Assembly (NCBI GenBank): GCA_035638575.1
Contig: DASQZT010000132.1
Coordinates: 124,001 to 188,000 of the forward strand
Length of the DNA stretch: 64,000 nucleotides
Direction of reading: 5' to 3'
From: DASQZT01 sp035638575
GTDB lineage: Bacteria; Acidobacteriota; Terriglobia; Bryobacterales; Bryobacteraceae
Within the stretch, counting starts at the first letter, position 1, and every line of letters starts with the position of its first letter. The position numbers and the translations under genes were made by a program. Under the pieces are notes generated by a model, which was given only the letters and a program-made list of their open reading frames with translations, did no database searches and had not been told where the DNA came from. This document shows positions 42,928 to 51,063 of this stretch, piece by piece.

Positions 42928-44040
42928 CTACAGGGCCCGCGACATGGCGAAGCTGAGGCGCATCAGCGCTTCATCGGGCTGCCAGGTGTCGATCAGAAAA
43001 TCGCAGGCCTGTAATCGGACGGCCGGGTCCAGGGAAAGAAGCAACTCCCGCCGGCCGATCAACAGGATGAGCATTCCCACCGGCGGGCGGAACTCCGGCT
43101 GGAGCCACGGCAGCGCCAGAGTCTCGGGCCGCACGTGCACCAGCGCCACCGCGCAATCGCGGATGGGGCCGAGTGCCGGTTCGTTGCCTTCAAACAAACT
43201 CGCGTAGGCGCTCACCCGTTCGAGGGCAGCGCATAAGCGTTCGGCTTCCACTTCCGCCACGCCCACGAGCGCAATCCGTCTTCCCCAAAGCCTCCGAGTC
43301 ACGGAATCCGGCAGAGGTAGTTTCGTGGCCGCCTGGGCGGCATCGGCAAAGGCATCGACGAGGTGGGTGAAAGCGATGCCGAGCTTGGCCGCGGCCGGGG
43401 ACGGAGCCTGCACCAGAGTCTCCGCTTCGAGAGCGCAGCCAGAGATCTTGCTGAAGCCAAGTAGGCCGGCGGTGGCGGCCCACTGCCGCAGGCGCCGTCT
43501 GGCTTTCGGCACGTCGAACCGGTGTTCCGCGCTCGCCAGGAACTGGCGGGCCTCCACGATGCCATCCTCCAAGAAATTCCGCCGCAGGTCCTCCACCTCC
43601 GGTTCCGTCAAGGAAAGGGGCAAATCCGTCTCGGAGTCCGCCGGGATGACCGACGAGGAGTCGCGGCGGTCCAGGAACTCGCGAACGCGTTCCGCCAGCA
43701 CCCGAGTGTCGATCGGCTTGGTGAGATAGCCGTCGCAACCGGCTTCCCGCGCCCGATGCTCCACCTCCTCAGCGGTGAGCGAGGTAAGCGCGAGCACGAC
43801 CGTATTTTTCAGGTGGTCCTGCCCCTTCACATGGCTGGTCAGATCCAGCCCGTTCATGCCCGGCAACCGGATGTCGACGAGCATCAGATCGGGACGGATC
43901 GTGCTCAGCGTCGTCAGCGCCTGCTCCGCCGTGGAAGCAATGTGAACCTTGTAGCCCTCGGCCCGAAGCACCGCGGCGGTCAGCTTCAGGCTAACCGGCG
44001 TGTCCTCGACGATCAGGATGGTCTCGTCCGCCATATCCAC
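42928..44040 (-). CDS. Response regulator with degenerate Hpt-like and pseudo-receiver domains
   Basis: A 370-residue protein. The N-terminal receiver (residues 4-125) is complete: ILIVEDTPVSLKL, phospho-acceptor Asp in LMLVDIRLPGMNG, and GYLTKPID. A helical middle domain (about 150-235) resembles an Hpt bundle (RRLRQWAATAGLLGFSKI), but the position of the phospho-His is Arg. The C-terminal third (about 250-370; RRIALVGVAEVEAERLCAAL) has receiver-like strand/helix alternation without the acidic pocket. No DNA-binding domain. No kinase adjoins it; it may be an adaptor. Start MDMADETILIVED; a second ATG two codons later is possible. Confidence 0.75.
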   Translation of the reverse strand: MDMADETILIVEDTPVSLKLTAAVLRAEGYKVHIASTAEQALTTLSTIRPDLMLVDIRLPGMNGLDLTSHVKGQDHLKNTVVLALTSLTAEEVEHRAREAGCDGYLTKPIDTRVLAERVREFLDRRDSSSVIPADSETDLPLSLTEPEVEDLRRNFLEDGIVEARQFLASAEHRFDVPKARRRLRQWAATAGLLGFSKISGCALEAETLVQAPSPAAAKLGIAFTHLVDAFADAAQAATKLPLPDSVTRRLWGRRIALVGVAEVEAERLCAALERVSAYASLFEGNEPALGPIRDCAVALVHVRPETLALPWLQPEFRPPVGMLILLIGRRELLLSLDPAVRLQACDFLIDTWQPDEALMRLSFAMSRAL

Positions 44041-44109
44041 TCGGTAGAAGCCAAATTTTAATCTATTTCAAGGTGGGATTTTGTGGCGCCGCTGCGGCTT
44101 GCTTTAGAC

Positions 44110-44139
44110 TTGAAGATCTCATTATGCCGGATCTATAAT
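44110..44139 (+). promoter_or_regulatory. Promoter of the CoA-transferase/oxidoreductase operon
   Basis: TTGAAG (44110-44115) and a perfect TATAAT (44134-44139) at 18-bp spacing, 36 bp before the ATG at 44175. This is the best sigma-70-like promoter seen in the window. Confidence 0.65.
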
Positions 44140-44174
44140 AACTATGGGAGCAAGCACCTGCTCGAAGTGGGGCT

Positions 44175-45482
44175 ATGGATTACGGTTCAAAGGTCTCTAC
44201 GGCGGAACGGGCGGTGGAACTGGTCCGTTCCGGGGACCGCATTTACGTTCACCCTGGGTGCGCGGCTCCACAAGTCCTTCTGAATGCGTTAATCAGGCGG
44301 GCGCCCGAGCTACGCGACGTGGAAATCGTCCACATGCTGACGCTAGGTACCGGGGACTATACCCAACCCGAGTTTGAGGGGCATTTCCGGCACAACGCCT
44401 TTTTCATGGGCGGCAACGTGCGGGAGGCGGTGGACGCCGGGCGCGCCGATTACACGCCCATTTCGCTCAGCGACATCGAGTACCTCTTCTGCTCCGGCGA
44501 AATGCCGCTGGATGTGGTGTTTTTGCAGGCTTCGCCTCCCGATGCCGACGGTTTCGTCAGCCTGGGGGTGAGCGTCGATTGCACCCTCACGGCGGCTTCC
44601 TGCACGCGCCACGTGATCGCCGAAATCAACCGGCAAATGCCGCGCAGCATGGGCGATACCACGCTGCATGTGAGCCGGCTTTCGGCCATCGTGGAGACGT
44701 CGCGGCCGCTGCTGGAAGTTCCGCCCGCGGCGTCCAGCCCGGTACAGGAGCGCATCGCGCGCAACGTGGCTTCGCTGGTTCCGGACGGCGCCACGCTGCA
44801 AATGGGCATCGGCGGGCTGCCGAATTCGGTCTGGGCCTGCCTGGCCGACCGGAAGGATCTTGGCATCCACAGTGAAATGTGTTGCGATGGAGCAGTACCG
44901 CTGATCGAAGCGGGTGTCATCAACGGTGCGCGGAAGACGCTGCATCCGGGAAAGGTAGTCGTGGGATTCGTGTTCGGGTCCAAAAGGCTTTTCGATCTGA
45001 TTGACCGAAACCCTATGTTCGAGTTCCACCCCACGGCGTACGTCAACGATCCGTTCGTGATCGCGCAGAATGACCGGATGATCGCCATCAATTCCGCCAT
45101 CCAGGTGGACCTGACCGGGCAGGTGGCGGCCGACTCGATCGGGACGGCGCCCTATAGCGGCGTGGGCGGGCAACCGGATTTCATTCGCGGCGCGGGCCGT
45201 TCACGGGGCGGGAAGGCGATTATCGCGCTGCCTTCGACGGCCCACCAGGGCGAGGTCTCGCGGATCGTGCCGGTGCTCGATCCCGGGGCGGGGGTGGTGA
45301 CGACCCGCTCGGACGTGCACTACGTGGTGACGGAGCACGGCATCGCATACCTGCGGGGCAAGACGTTGCGCGAGCGCGCCCGGGCGCTGATCGCGATTGC
45401 CCATCCGAAGTTTCACGATGAGTTGTTCGAATTCGCCGTGCGGGCCCACTACGCGGACGCACGCGGCACGCTGGTGGCGTAG
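44175..45482 (+). CDS. Acetyl-CoA hydrolase/transferase family (4-hydroxybutyrate CoA-transferase-like)
   Basis: A 435-residue family I CoA-transferase. The glycine motif of the CoA site is MGIGGLPNSVWACL, the catalytic glutamate lies in HSEMCCDGAVPL, and the oxyanion/CoA loop is PYSGVGGQPDFIRGAGRSRG. The C-terminal signature is VVTEHGIAYLRGKTLRERAR. Such enzymes move CoA between acetate and an acyl acid, often 4-hydroxybutyrate or other short acids. It heads an operon (6 bp to the next gene) whose other genes encode a 2-oxoacid:ferredoxin oxidoreductase, so the pair may link acyl-CoA made by the oxidoreductase to free acids (inference). Confidence 0.88.
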   Translation: MDYGSKVSTAERAVELVRSGDRIYVHPGCAAPQVLLNALIRRAPELRDVEIVHMLTLGTGDYTQPEFEGHFRHNAFFMGGNVREAVDAGRADYTPISLSDIEYLFCSGEMPLDVVFLQASPPDADGFVSLGVSVDCTLTAASCTRHVIAEINRQMPRSMGDTTLHVSRLSAIVETSRPLLEVPPAASSPVQERIARNVASLVPDGATLQMGIGGLPNSVWACLADRKDLGIHSEMCCDGAVPLIEAGVINGARKTLHPGKVVVGFVFGSKRLFDLIDRNPMFEFHPTAYVNDPFVIAQNDRMIAINSAIQVDLTGQVAADSIGTAPYSGVGGQPDFIRGAGRSRGGKAIIALPSTAHQGEVSRIVPVLDPGAGVVTTRSDVHYVVTEHGIAYLRGKTLRERARALIAIAHPKFHDELFEFAVRAHYADARGTLVA

Positions 45483-45488
45483 GAGGTC

Positions 45489-45734
45489 ATGAGTATGACG
45501 GACGGGAAGCCCGACCGCGGCATGGTCGAGATGAATTCGGAAGAGTGCAAGGGGTGCGGCCTCTGCGTGGAGGCGTGCCCGCCCAAAGTGCTGCGCCTGG
45601 CGGAACATCTGAACCGCTACGGCTACCATCCGGCCGAGTATCTCGGGCATGGCTGCACGGGATGCGGCATTTGCTATTTTGCCTGCCCCGAGCCGGGCGG
45701 GATCAGGGTGCTGCGGCTGGTGGCAGCCGCATAG
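45489..45734 (+). CDS. 2-oxoacid:ferredoxin oxidoreductase delta (ferredoxin) subunit
   Basis: An 81-residue 2x[4Fe-4S] ferredoxin, with CKGCGLCVEACP and CTGCGICYFACPEP. It is the electron-transfer subunit of VorD/KorD type. An AGGAGG ribosome site lies immediately upstream of the start; an ATG two codons further on is also possible. It is 14 bp before the alpha-subunit gene. Confidence 0.9.
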   Translation: MSMTDGKPDRGMVEMNSEECKGCGLCVEACPPKVLRLAEHLNRYGYHPAEYLGHGCTGCGICYFACPEPGGIRVLRLVAAA

Positions 45735-45748
45735 GGCGGAGGCGAGCG

Positions 45749-46825
45749 ATGCAGAAACAACTGACCAAGGGCAACGAAGCCATCGTGAAAGCGGCGGTGC
45801 TGGCGGGCTGCCGGGCCTACTACGGGTATCCCATCACGCCGGCCAGCGAGATCGCCGAAGCGGCCGCGCTGTATTTTCCGCCGGCCGGCGGCGTGTTCGT
45901 GCAGGCCGAGAGCGAAGTGGCCGCCATTAACATGCTGTTCGGCAGCGCGGCGGCAGGCGTGCGGGCCATGTCGGGCTCCAGCGGGCCGGGCATCAGCCTC
46001 ATGCAGGAGGGATTCAGTTACCTCGCCGGGGCCGAGCTGCCGTGCGTGGTGGCCGATATCACGCGCGCCGGTCCGGGGCTCGGCAATATCGCGCCGGAAC
46101 AGGGCGATTACAACCAGGTGGTCAAAGGCGGGGGGCACGGCAATTACCGCACGCTGGTGGTCGCGCCCGCCTCCGTGCAGGAGATGGCCGACCTCACCAC
46201 TTGGGCATTCGACCTGGCGGACGAGTACCGCAACCCGGTGGTAGTGATGGCCGACGGCTACATCGGGCAGATGATGGAGCCGGTCCAGTTCGCCGCGCCG
46301 AGGCCGGCGGCCGCTCCGCCGGATTGGGCCGTGACGGGCACGGCGGAGACGCGCCATAACCTGATAACCTCGATCTACCTCGAGCCCGATCTCATGGAGC
46401 GGCACATCCGCAAGCTGGAGGCGAAGTACCGGAAGGCGGAGCAGCGCGTGGCGCGCGCCGAGTGCTGGCGCACCGAGGATGCCGAGATCGTCCTGGTAGG
46501 CTACGGAATTGTCGGGCGCGTGCTGAAGGCCGTGGTGGAACAGGCGCGGGCGCACGGGATCAAGGTGGGGCTGCTTCGGCCCATCACTTTGTTCCCATTC
46601 CCCACGCTGCAGATCCGCGAGCTGAGCAGCCGGGCCAAGGCGTTCGCGGTGGTGGAGATGAGCACGGGCCAACTGGTGGAAGATGTGCGGCTGGCGCTCG
46701 AAGGACGGACGCCGGTGGAGTTCTACAGCCGCGTGGGAGGCAACGTTCCCTCGGCGGAGGAAGTGCTGGCGTTTGTGGAAGGCAAGTTTGCGTTTGCCGC
46801 GGAGGAGGCGCTGGTCCATGGCTAG
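45749..46825 (+). CDS. 2-oxoacid:ferredoxin oxidoreductase alpha subunit (VorB/KorA-like)
   Basis: A 358-residue subunit. The N-terminal pyrimidine-binding domain (KGNEAIVKAAVLAGCRAYYG, YPITPASEIAE) and the conserved GSSGPGISLMQEGFSYLAGAE loop are present, followed by a transketolase C-terminal-like domain (about 225-345; IVLVGYGIVGRVLKAVVEQA). The enzyme decarboxylates 2-oxoacids to acyl-CoA while reducing ferredoxin. PITPASE with a separate delta subunit points to the 2-oxoisovalerate/2-oxoglutarate branch rather than pyruvate, but specificity is not certain. Start ATG 45749; its end overlaps the next gene by 8 bp. Confidence 0.92.
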   Translation: MQKQLTKGNEAIVKAAVLAGCRAYYGYPITPASEIAEAAALYFPPAGGVFVQAESEVAAINMLFGSAAAGVRAMSGSSGPGISLMQEGFSYLAGAELPCVVADITRAGPGLGNIAPEQGDYNQVVKGGGHGNYRTLVVAPASVQEMADLTTWAFDLADEYRNPVVVMADGYIGQMMEPVQFAAPRPAAAPPDWAVTGTAETRHNLITSIYLEPDLMERHIRKLEAKYRKAEQRVARAECWRTEDAEIVLVGYGIVGRVLKAVVEQARAHGIKVGLLRPITLFPFPTLQIRELSSRAKAFAVVEMSTGQLVEDVRLALEGRTPVEFYSRVGGNVPSAEEVLAFVEGKFAFAAEEALVHG

Positions 46826-48266
46826 CTACGCTGTCATTCACGAAAAAGCCGAGTGCTTCTACGACCGGTACGAGCGCAAGGCGGAGCTGCAGCACCAGAC
46901 GCACTACTGTCCCGGCTGCGGCCACGGCATCGTAACCAAGCTGCTGGCCGAGGCCATCGACCAGTTGGGAATCCAGGACCGCACGGTGCTGATCAGCCCG
47001 GTGGGGTGCTCGGTATTCGGGTATTACTACTTCGACGTGGGCAACGTGCAAGTGGCGCACGGCCGCGCGCCGGCGGCGGCCACCGGAGTCAAGCGCGCCC
47101 GTCCCGAGAGCATCGTGGTGGCCTACCAGGGCGATGGCGACCTGGCGGCCATCGGGACCGCGGAAATCATTCACGCGGCGAACCGCGGCGAAGGCATCAC
47201 CGTGATCTTCGTCAACAACGGCATCTACGGGATGACGGGCGGGCAGATGGCGCCCACCACACCGCTGGGGAAGAAGAGCACCACGACGCCCAACGGCCGC
47301 AGCGCGGCCAACGACGGCTATCCTATCCACATGTGCGAGCTGCTCAACTCGCTGGAGGCGCCGGTGTATATCGAGCGCGTGGCGCTGGGCAGCAACAAGC
47401 AGATCATGAACGCGGCGCGGGTGGTGAAGAAAGCGCTGGAGAACCAGGTCAAGGGGCTCGGATTTTCCTTCGTCGAAGTGCTTTCGCCGTGTCCCACGAT
47501 CTGGAAGCTGACGCCGCTCGAGGCCCAGGCGTTCGTGCGCGACGAGATGGCCAAGGAGTTCGGAGTGGCGAACTACCGCGACCGCACGAAGGATGCGGTG
47601 CCCCGTACGGCGCCACCGCCGGTGCCATGGGGCACGGGCCTTCCCGACTGCGGCGGTCTCGAGGCGGCCGCCACTCCCGCGCTGCCGCTCGACGCCCGCA
47701 TCAAGGTTGCCGGCTTCGGCGGACAGGGCGTGCTGATGCTGGGCGAAGTGCTGGCCGAGGCGGGCCTGGAGTCCGGCTACGAGGTTTCGTGGCTGCCCTC
47801 CTACGGACCGGAGATGCGCTCGGGGACGTCGAACTGCCACGTGCGGCTGGCGAGCCATCCGATCGATTCGCCGCTCGTTTCGAAGCCCAATGTCCTGCTG
47901 GCCCTGAACGAGCCCGCGCTGCGCAAGTTCCTGCCCACGGTGGAGCCGGGCGGGACCATTTTGTATAACGCCGAAACGCTGCCGGACGATTGCCGGCGGC
48001 CGGACGTGCGCATGGTGGCCAAGCCCTTCACCGAGATTGCCGACGAACTGGGCAGCTCGAAAGTGGCCAACATGGTGGTGCTGGGCGCGCTGCTGGAGGC
48101 CACCGGCCTGCTGGAACAGGAGCAGGTGGACGCGGCGCTGCGGCGCATCGTGAAGAGCCAGCGCTGGTTCGACCTGGACCAGAAGGCGCTGGAGCGCGGC
48201 CGCGAGGAGATCCGCGGGTCGGCCGAGATGATGATTCAGGGCGACGACTACCTTTGGGGCGTCTGA
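46818..48266 (+). CDS. 2-oxoacid:ferredoxin oxidoreductase, fused beta and gamma subunits
   Basis: A 482-residue fusion. Residues 1 to about 270 are the TPP-binding beta subunit (HYCPGCGHGIVTKLLAEAI; Mg/TPP motif YQGDGDLAAIGTAEIIHAAN ... NNGIYGMTGGQ). Residues about 295-480 are the gamma domain (IKVAGFGGQGVLMLGEVLAE, then WLPSYGPEMRSGTSNCHVRL). A Pro/Ala-rich linker joins them (APPPVPWGTGLPDC). In most bacteria these are two genes; the fusion fixes a 1:1 ratio. With the ferredoxin and alpha subunits it completes the enzyme. It overlaps the convergent gene at 48248 by 19 bp. Confidence 0.92.
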   Translation: MASYAVIHEKAECFYDRYERKAELQHQTHYCPGCGHGIVTKLLAEAIDQLGIQDRTVLISPVGCSVFGYYYFDVGNVQVAHGRAPAAATGVKRARPESIVVAYQGDGDLAAIGTAEIIHAANRGEGITVIFVNNGIYGMTGGQMAPTTPLGKKSTTTPNGRSAANDGYPIHMCELLNSLEAPVYIERVALGSNKQIMNAARVVKKALENQVKGLGFSFVEVLSPCPTIWKLTPLEAQAFVRDEMAKEFGVANYRDRTKDAVPRTAPPPVPWGTGLPDCGGLEAAATPALPLDARIKVAGFGGQGVLMLGEVLAEAGLESGYEVSWLPSYGPEMRSGTSNCHVRLASHPIDSPLVSKPNVLLALNEPALRKFLPTVEPGGTILYNAETLPDDCRRPDVRMVAKPFTEIADELGSSKVANMVVLGALLEATGLLEQEQVDAALRRIVKSQRWFDLDQKALERGREEIRGSAEMMIQGDDYLWGV

Positions 48267-48637
48267 GGGTGAAGCTCCGCCCGTTTCAGCCAACCAGCCA
48301 GGAACAGCGCCGCGATGACCACCGCGGGGCCGGCTATGACCAAAATCCAGTTCAGCTTGACGGCCACCGGCAGGTGCCTCGGCAGGACCGTCCACACGTA
48401 GAACGTCGCGGCAGCGGCATACAGCACCGCGCCGATCCATTCCCACCGCCAGGCAAACACCAGGATGATCAGCAGAACGGCGGTCGGCCTCAGATGCATG
48501 GCGAGGGCGAGCGCGGTTTGCCAGAAGCCAAGGCCCTCGCTGAATACATCCAGGGCGAACAGGCTGATGAACGCAATGAACGCGATTGACAGCGTGCGCG
48601 GCGTCCAGAACAACACGCGACCAGAGAGTTGAGTCAT
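48248..48637 (-). CDS. Small integral membrane protein
   Basis: A 129-residue protein with four hydrophobic segments (about 14-32, 42-62, 66-84, 92-116) and a short basic tail (WLKRAELHPQTPQR). The motif LDVFSEGLGFWQTALALAMHL, then ILVFAWRWEWIGAVLY, is seen in small DUF-type membrane proteins of unknown role in Acidobacteria and Bacteroidetes. Convergent with the oxidoreductase; the stop codon lies inside its neighbour's 3' end. Confidence 0.7.
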   Translation of the reverse strand: MTQLSGRVLFWTPRTLSIAFIAFISLFALDVFSEGLGFWQTALALAMHLRPTAVLLIILVFAWRWEWIGAVLYAAAATFYVWTVLPRHLPVAVKLNWILVIAGPAVVIAALFLAGWLKRAELHPQTPQR

Positions 48638-48670
48638 ACTGCCTCCTTCTCCCCTCGCTCCAAGTCTAAC

Positions 48671-48694
48671 AAACCGTATGCATGCATACGGTTT
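48671..48694. promoter_or_regulatory. Perfect 24-bp palindrome, first of a pair
   Basis: The core ACCGTATGCATGCATACGGT is flanked by AA and TT, so all 12 base pairs of 48671-48694 match. It lies 34 bp upstream of the membrane-protein gene (minus strand) and about 410 bp upstream of the secreted protein gene at 49102. It has the size of an operator for a dimeric regulator. It could also fold as a hairpin. Confidence 0.6.
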
Positions 48695-48737
48695 TTCGCG
48701 GTGCCTTTGATGAAAACAAATGACTTACTGAAAGACT

Positions 48738-48757
48738 ACCGTAAGCATGCGTACGGT
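48738..48757. promoter_or_regulatory. Near-palindrome, second copy of the same site
   Basis: ACCGTAAGCATGCGTACGGT pairs at 9 of 10 positions and differs from the first site at only two bases. Centres are 65 bp apart (about six helical turns). The remaining sequence up to 49101 contains no gene I could recognise. Confidence 0.55.
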
Positions 48758-49101
48758 TCCGCGGCCGCTTCCGCTATCGGAATTCCCGCATCACTGAACC
48801 CATACACACTTTACCATCCGCTCCGAAATTTCCAGGCTTCGAAATGCGCAGCCAGGTCCGGATTTCAGACCGGCGGAGGGGCTGGCTGCCTGCCGTAATA
48901 TCAACCGAATCAACCTATTACCGGCATTGGCAGGCAGTGTCTCCCGGGCCGCGAAAAAATATTCCGATCGTGTGTGACCGGGATTTCCGGCTGCTGCCGG
49001 TTGGCGGCAAAAGGTCATAATCGCGGTTTCGACGGAACGTTTGAGGGATGATGGCCTCTTTTCCCCGTGCCTGACGCTAAGTAATATGAACGGAGTAACG
49101 T

Positions 49102-50979
49102 ATGCGTTACCTTCTCCTGATCGCACTTACCGCAGCTATTACGCCTTACGTTCCAGCGTCCGAAGTGTCGAGGCCGCCGACCGTGTCGTTTGACGGCGCG
49201 GGCCGCACTAAAGATGAGGTTCCGGCCCTCAAGCCCGGAGAGAATCTCTATTTCAACTTGCCAAGTGGAATCACTCCTACCTACACCCTTACCTACCAGT
49301 TCTCCGACGAGATCGGTAACGGCAAGGTTCTGCGATGCTCCCTCCCCCAAACATACACTGGCCAACCGGTTCCGATACCGAAGGAAATCCAGATTCAGCG
49401 GACGGGACCTAACGGCAAGATCACTGAGAACAGAAGTGTGCGCGCCATTTACTTCAATCTGACAGGTCCGATTCCACCTGCCATCGGCGACAATGCCAAG
49501 CTCGATGAACTCAATGGCCAATTGAGATATTATTCGAATCTCAACTGGCCGCTTTCCTGGGAGCAGAAAAAACTATTCCAGGACCAGATCGCCGACAAGA
49601 ACGAGCGGATCGCCCAAATCCAGGAAGAGATCAAGGCTTACACCGGCATGTCGCTGAGTGTCGCGGTATCGGCTATCGACGAGCGCCAGCGGGCGATTCG
49701 GGATCTGCGCAGCCAGATCAAGGATCTTCAGAAAACGATCGACAATGCCGGCTTGCAGGACCAGGTGGACACGTTGACAAAGCAAGTGGCCGAACTGACG
49801 GCCAAAATACAGAGCACAACGAAGCCGCAGTTATTGCGCGCGGGCGTCCTTGTGGTGGGAGAGGAGCGAAAGCCGGTCTATTACACGCTCAACAGCACCG
49901 GCGACGCATCGGCGCCCTGGCTGCTGAAGCGTTTCCAAAAGTTCCCGGTTTTCACAACGAACGATATCCCGTATGTCGTGGTTCTCGGCCAGCGTTACAA
50001 CCAGGACCCGCAGGCTCTTCGCGCCACGTTCGCGTCGAAAGCGGGTACGTACATCGATGCCGATCCCGTTCGGCCGCTTGTGACTCAAGCAACGGCTCCG
50101 AGTGGCGGCCAAAAAGCTCTTTTTAAGGTAGAGGCAGAGCCTCCATCCTGTACCGCCGGCGATCCGCCGACATACGCCTACGTCGACCGCGTGCTTCAGT
50201 TCACCGACCGCCTGGCGGGCGAAACCATCTATTCGGTCTCAGTGAGCGGCTATGGCGTCGCTACCACGACCGATACTGTCACCGTGGTCAAGGGCACCAC
50301 TCCGACCACCCAGCAGCAGACCGTGACTGCAAAGACAAGTCTCAAGCCCCTCGACGGCGACGCGTGGCCCCAGGTTCACTCGCTATACCGGTATAACCTG
50401 GCGACCGGTGTAGTCTGGAGTACGGTCCGCACGCCAAGTTTTTCCCGTGCCGCTACGGGGAGTTATCTCCCCGACGGATGCGACCCTACTATGAGTGTGG
50501 CCACTACGGGATCGACCACGAGCACGACCACCGGCACCACCACCGGCACCACCACCACCACAACAACCTCTCCGAGTACGATGATCACCACCACATGCAC
50601 GCCCACGTACCAAACGCTTCAGGTTGCCGGCGGGCCCCGTATCCTGCCGGTCCTGATGTTCAGTTACTACTGGACCAAGCGCGACACGCAAACAAAGGGC
50701 GGATCGTGGAGTTGGGCCTTTCCCGTGCCCACAATCGGCCTGTCGCTCACCAGCCCCGCCGATGACTTCTTCCTGGGCGGCTCAAGCGAATTCAAGTTCT
50801 TGCGCAATGTGCAACTGGTCTACGGGGCCCATTTGGGCCGTGTGCCGAAACTCGGCACCAATGGTTTCCAGAACCCCATCGACAGCACTGCGCCGCAGAC
50901 CACTACTTCGTTGCACGTGGGCTCATTTGTGGGCTTGACCTTCAATCTCGATTTCCTCAAGGGCCTGTTTAAACCGTAG
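49102..50979 (+). CDS. Large secreted protein with coiled coil and Thr-rich linker, unknown function
   Basis: A 625-residue protein with a Sec signal peptide (MRYLLLIALTAAITPYVPAS). A beta-rich first part is followed by a coiled coil (about 140-235; ERIAQIQEEIKAYTGMSLSV, then LRSQIKDLQKTIDNAGLQDQ), a second beta-rich part (about 245-445), a low-complexity linker of almost pure Thr/Gly/Ser (about 462-500; TTGTTTGTTTTTTT), and a C-terminal domain (about 505-625; PVLMFSYYWTKRDTQ) ending FNLDFLKGLFKP, which looks like an outer-membrane-type strand. The base composition is less GC-rich than its neighbours. No family recognised. Confidence 0.7.
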   Translation: MRYLLLIALTAAITPYVPASEVSRPPTVSFDGAGRTKDEVPALKPGENLYFNLPSGITPTYTLTYQFSDEIGNGKVLRCSLPQTYTGQPVPIPKEIQIQRTGPNGKITENRSVRAIYFNLTGPIPPAIGDNAKLDELNGQLRYYSNLNWPLSWEQKKLFQDQIADKNERIAQIQEEIKAYTGMSLSVAVSAIDERQRAIRDLRSQIKDLQKTIDNAGLQDQVDTLTKQVAELTAKIQSTTKPQLLRAGVLVVGEERKPVYYTLNSTGDASAPWLLKRFQKFPVFTTNDIPYVVVLGQRYNQDPQALRATFASKAGTYIDADPVRPLVTQATAPSGGQKALFKVEAEPPSCTAGDPPTYAYVDRVLQFTDRLAGETIYSVSVSGYGVATTTDTVTVVKGTTPTTQQQTVTAKTSLKPLDGDAWPQVHSLYRYNLATGVVWSTVRTPSFSRAATGSYLPDGCDPTMSVATTGSTTSTTTGTTTGTTTTTTTSPSTMITTTCTPTYQTLQVAGGPRILPVLMFSYYWTKRDTQTKGGSWSWAFPVPTIGLSLTSPADDFFLGGSSEFKFLRNVQLVYGAHLGRVPKLGTNGFQNPIDSTAPQTTTSLHVGSFVGLTFNLDFLKGLFKP

Positions 50980-51063
50980 CCTGCTCGGACGAGGGTCGCC
51001 GACCCGGTAGTACACTGGATTCGGACAGACGCAAAACCAATTCAGAAGCGGAAGGGCATCTTT

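Noticed and set aside
48629..48898. 89-codon frame across the palindrome pair (MKTNDLLKDYRKHAYG...)
   Set aside because: No ribosome site at its first codons, no similarity and it would contain both palindromes; treated as intergenic.
50510..50580. Short ACC/CAC repeats suspected as a CRISPR or tandem repeat array
   Set aside because: They are codons of the Thr-rich linker of the secreted protein; there are no spacers and no cas genes.
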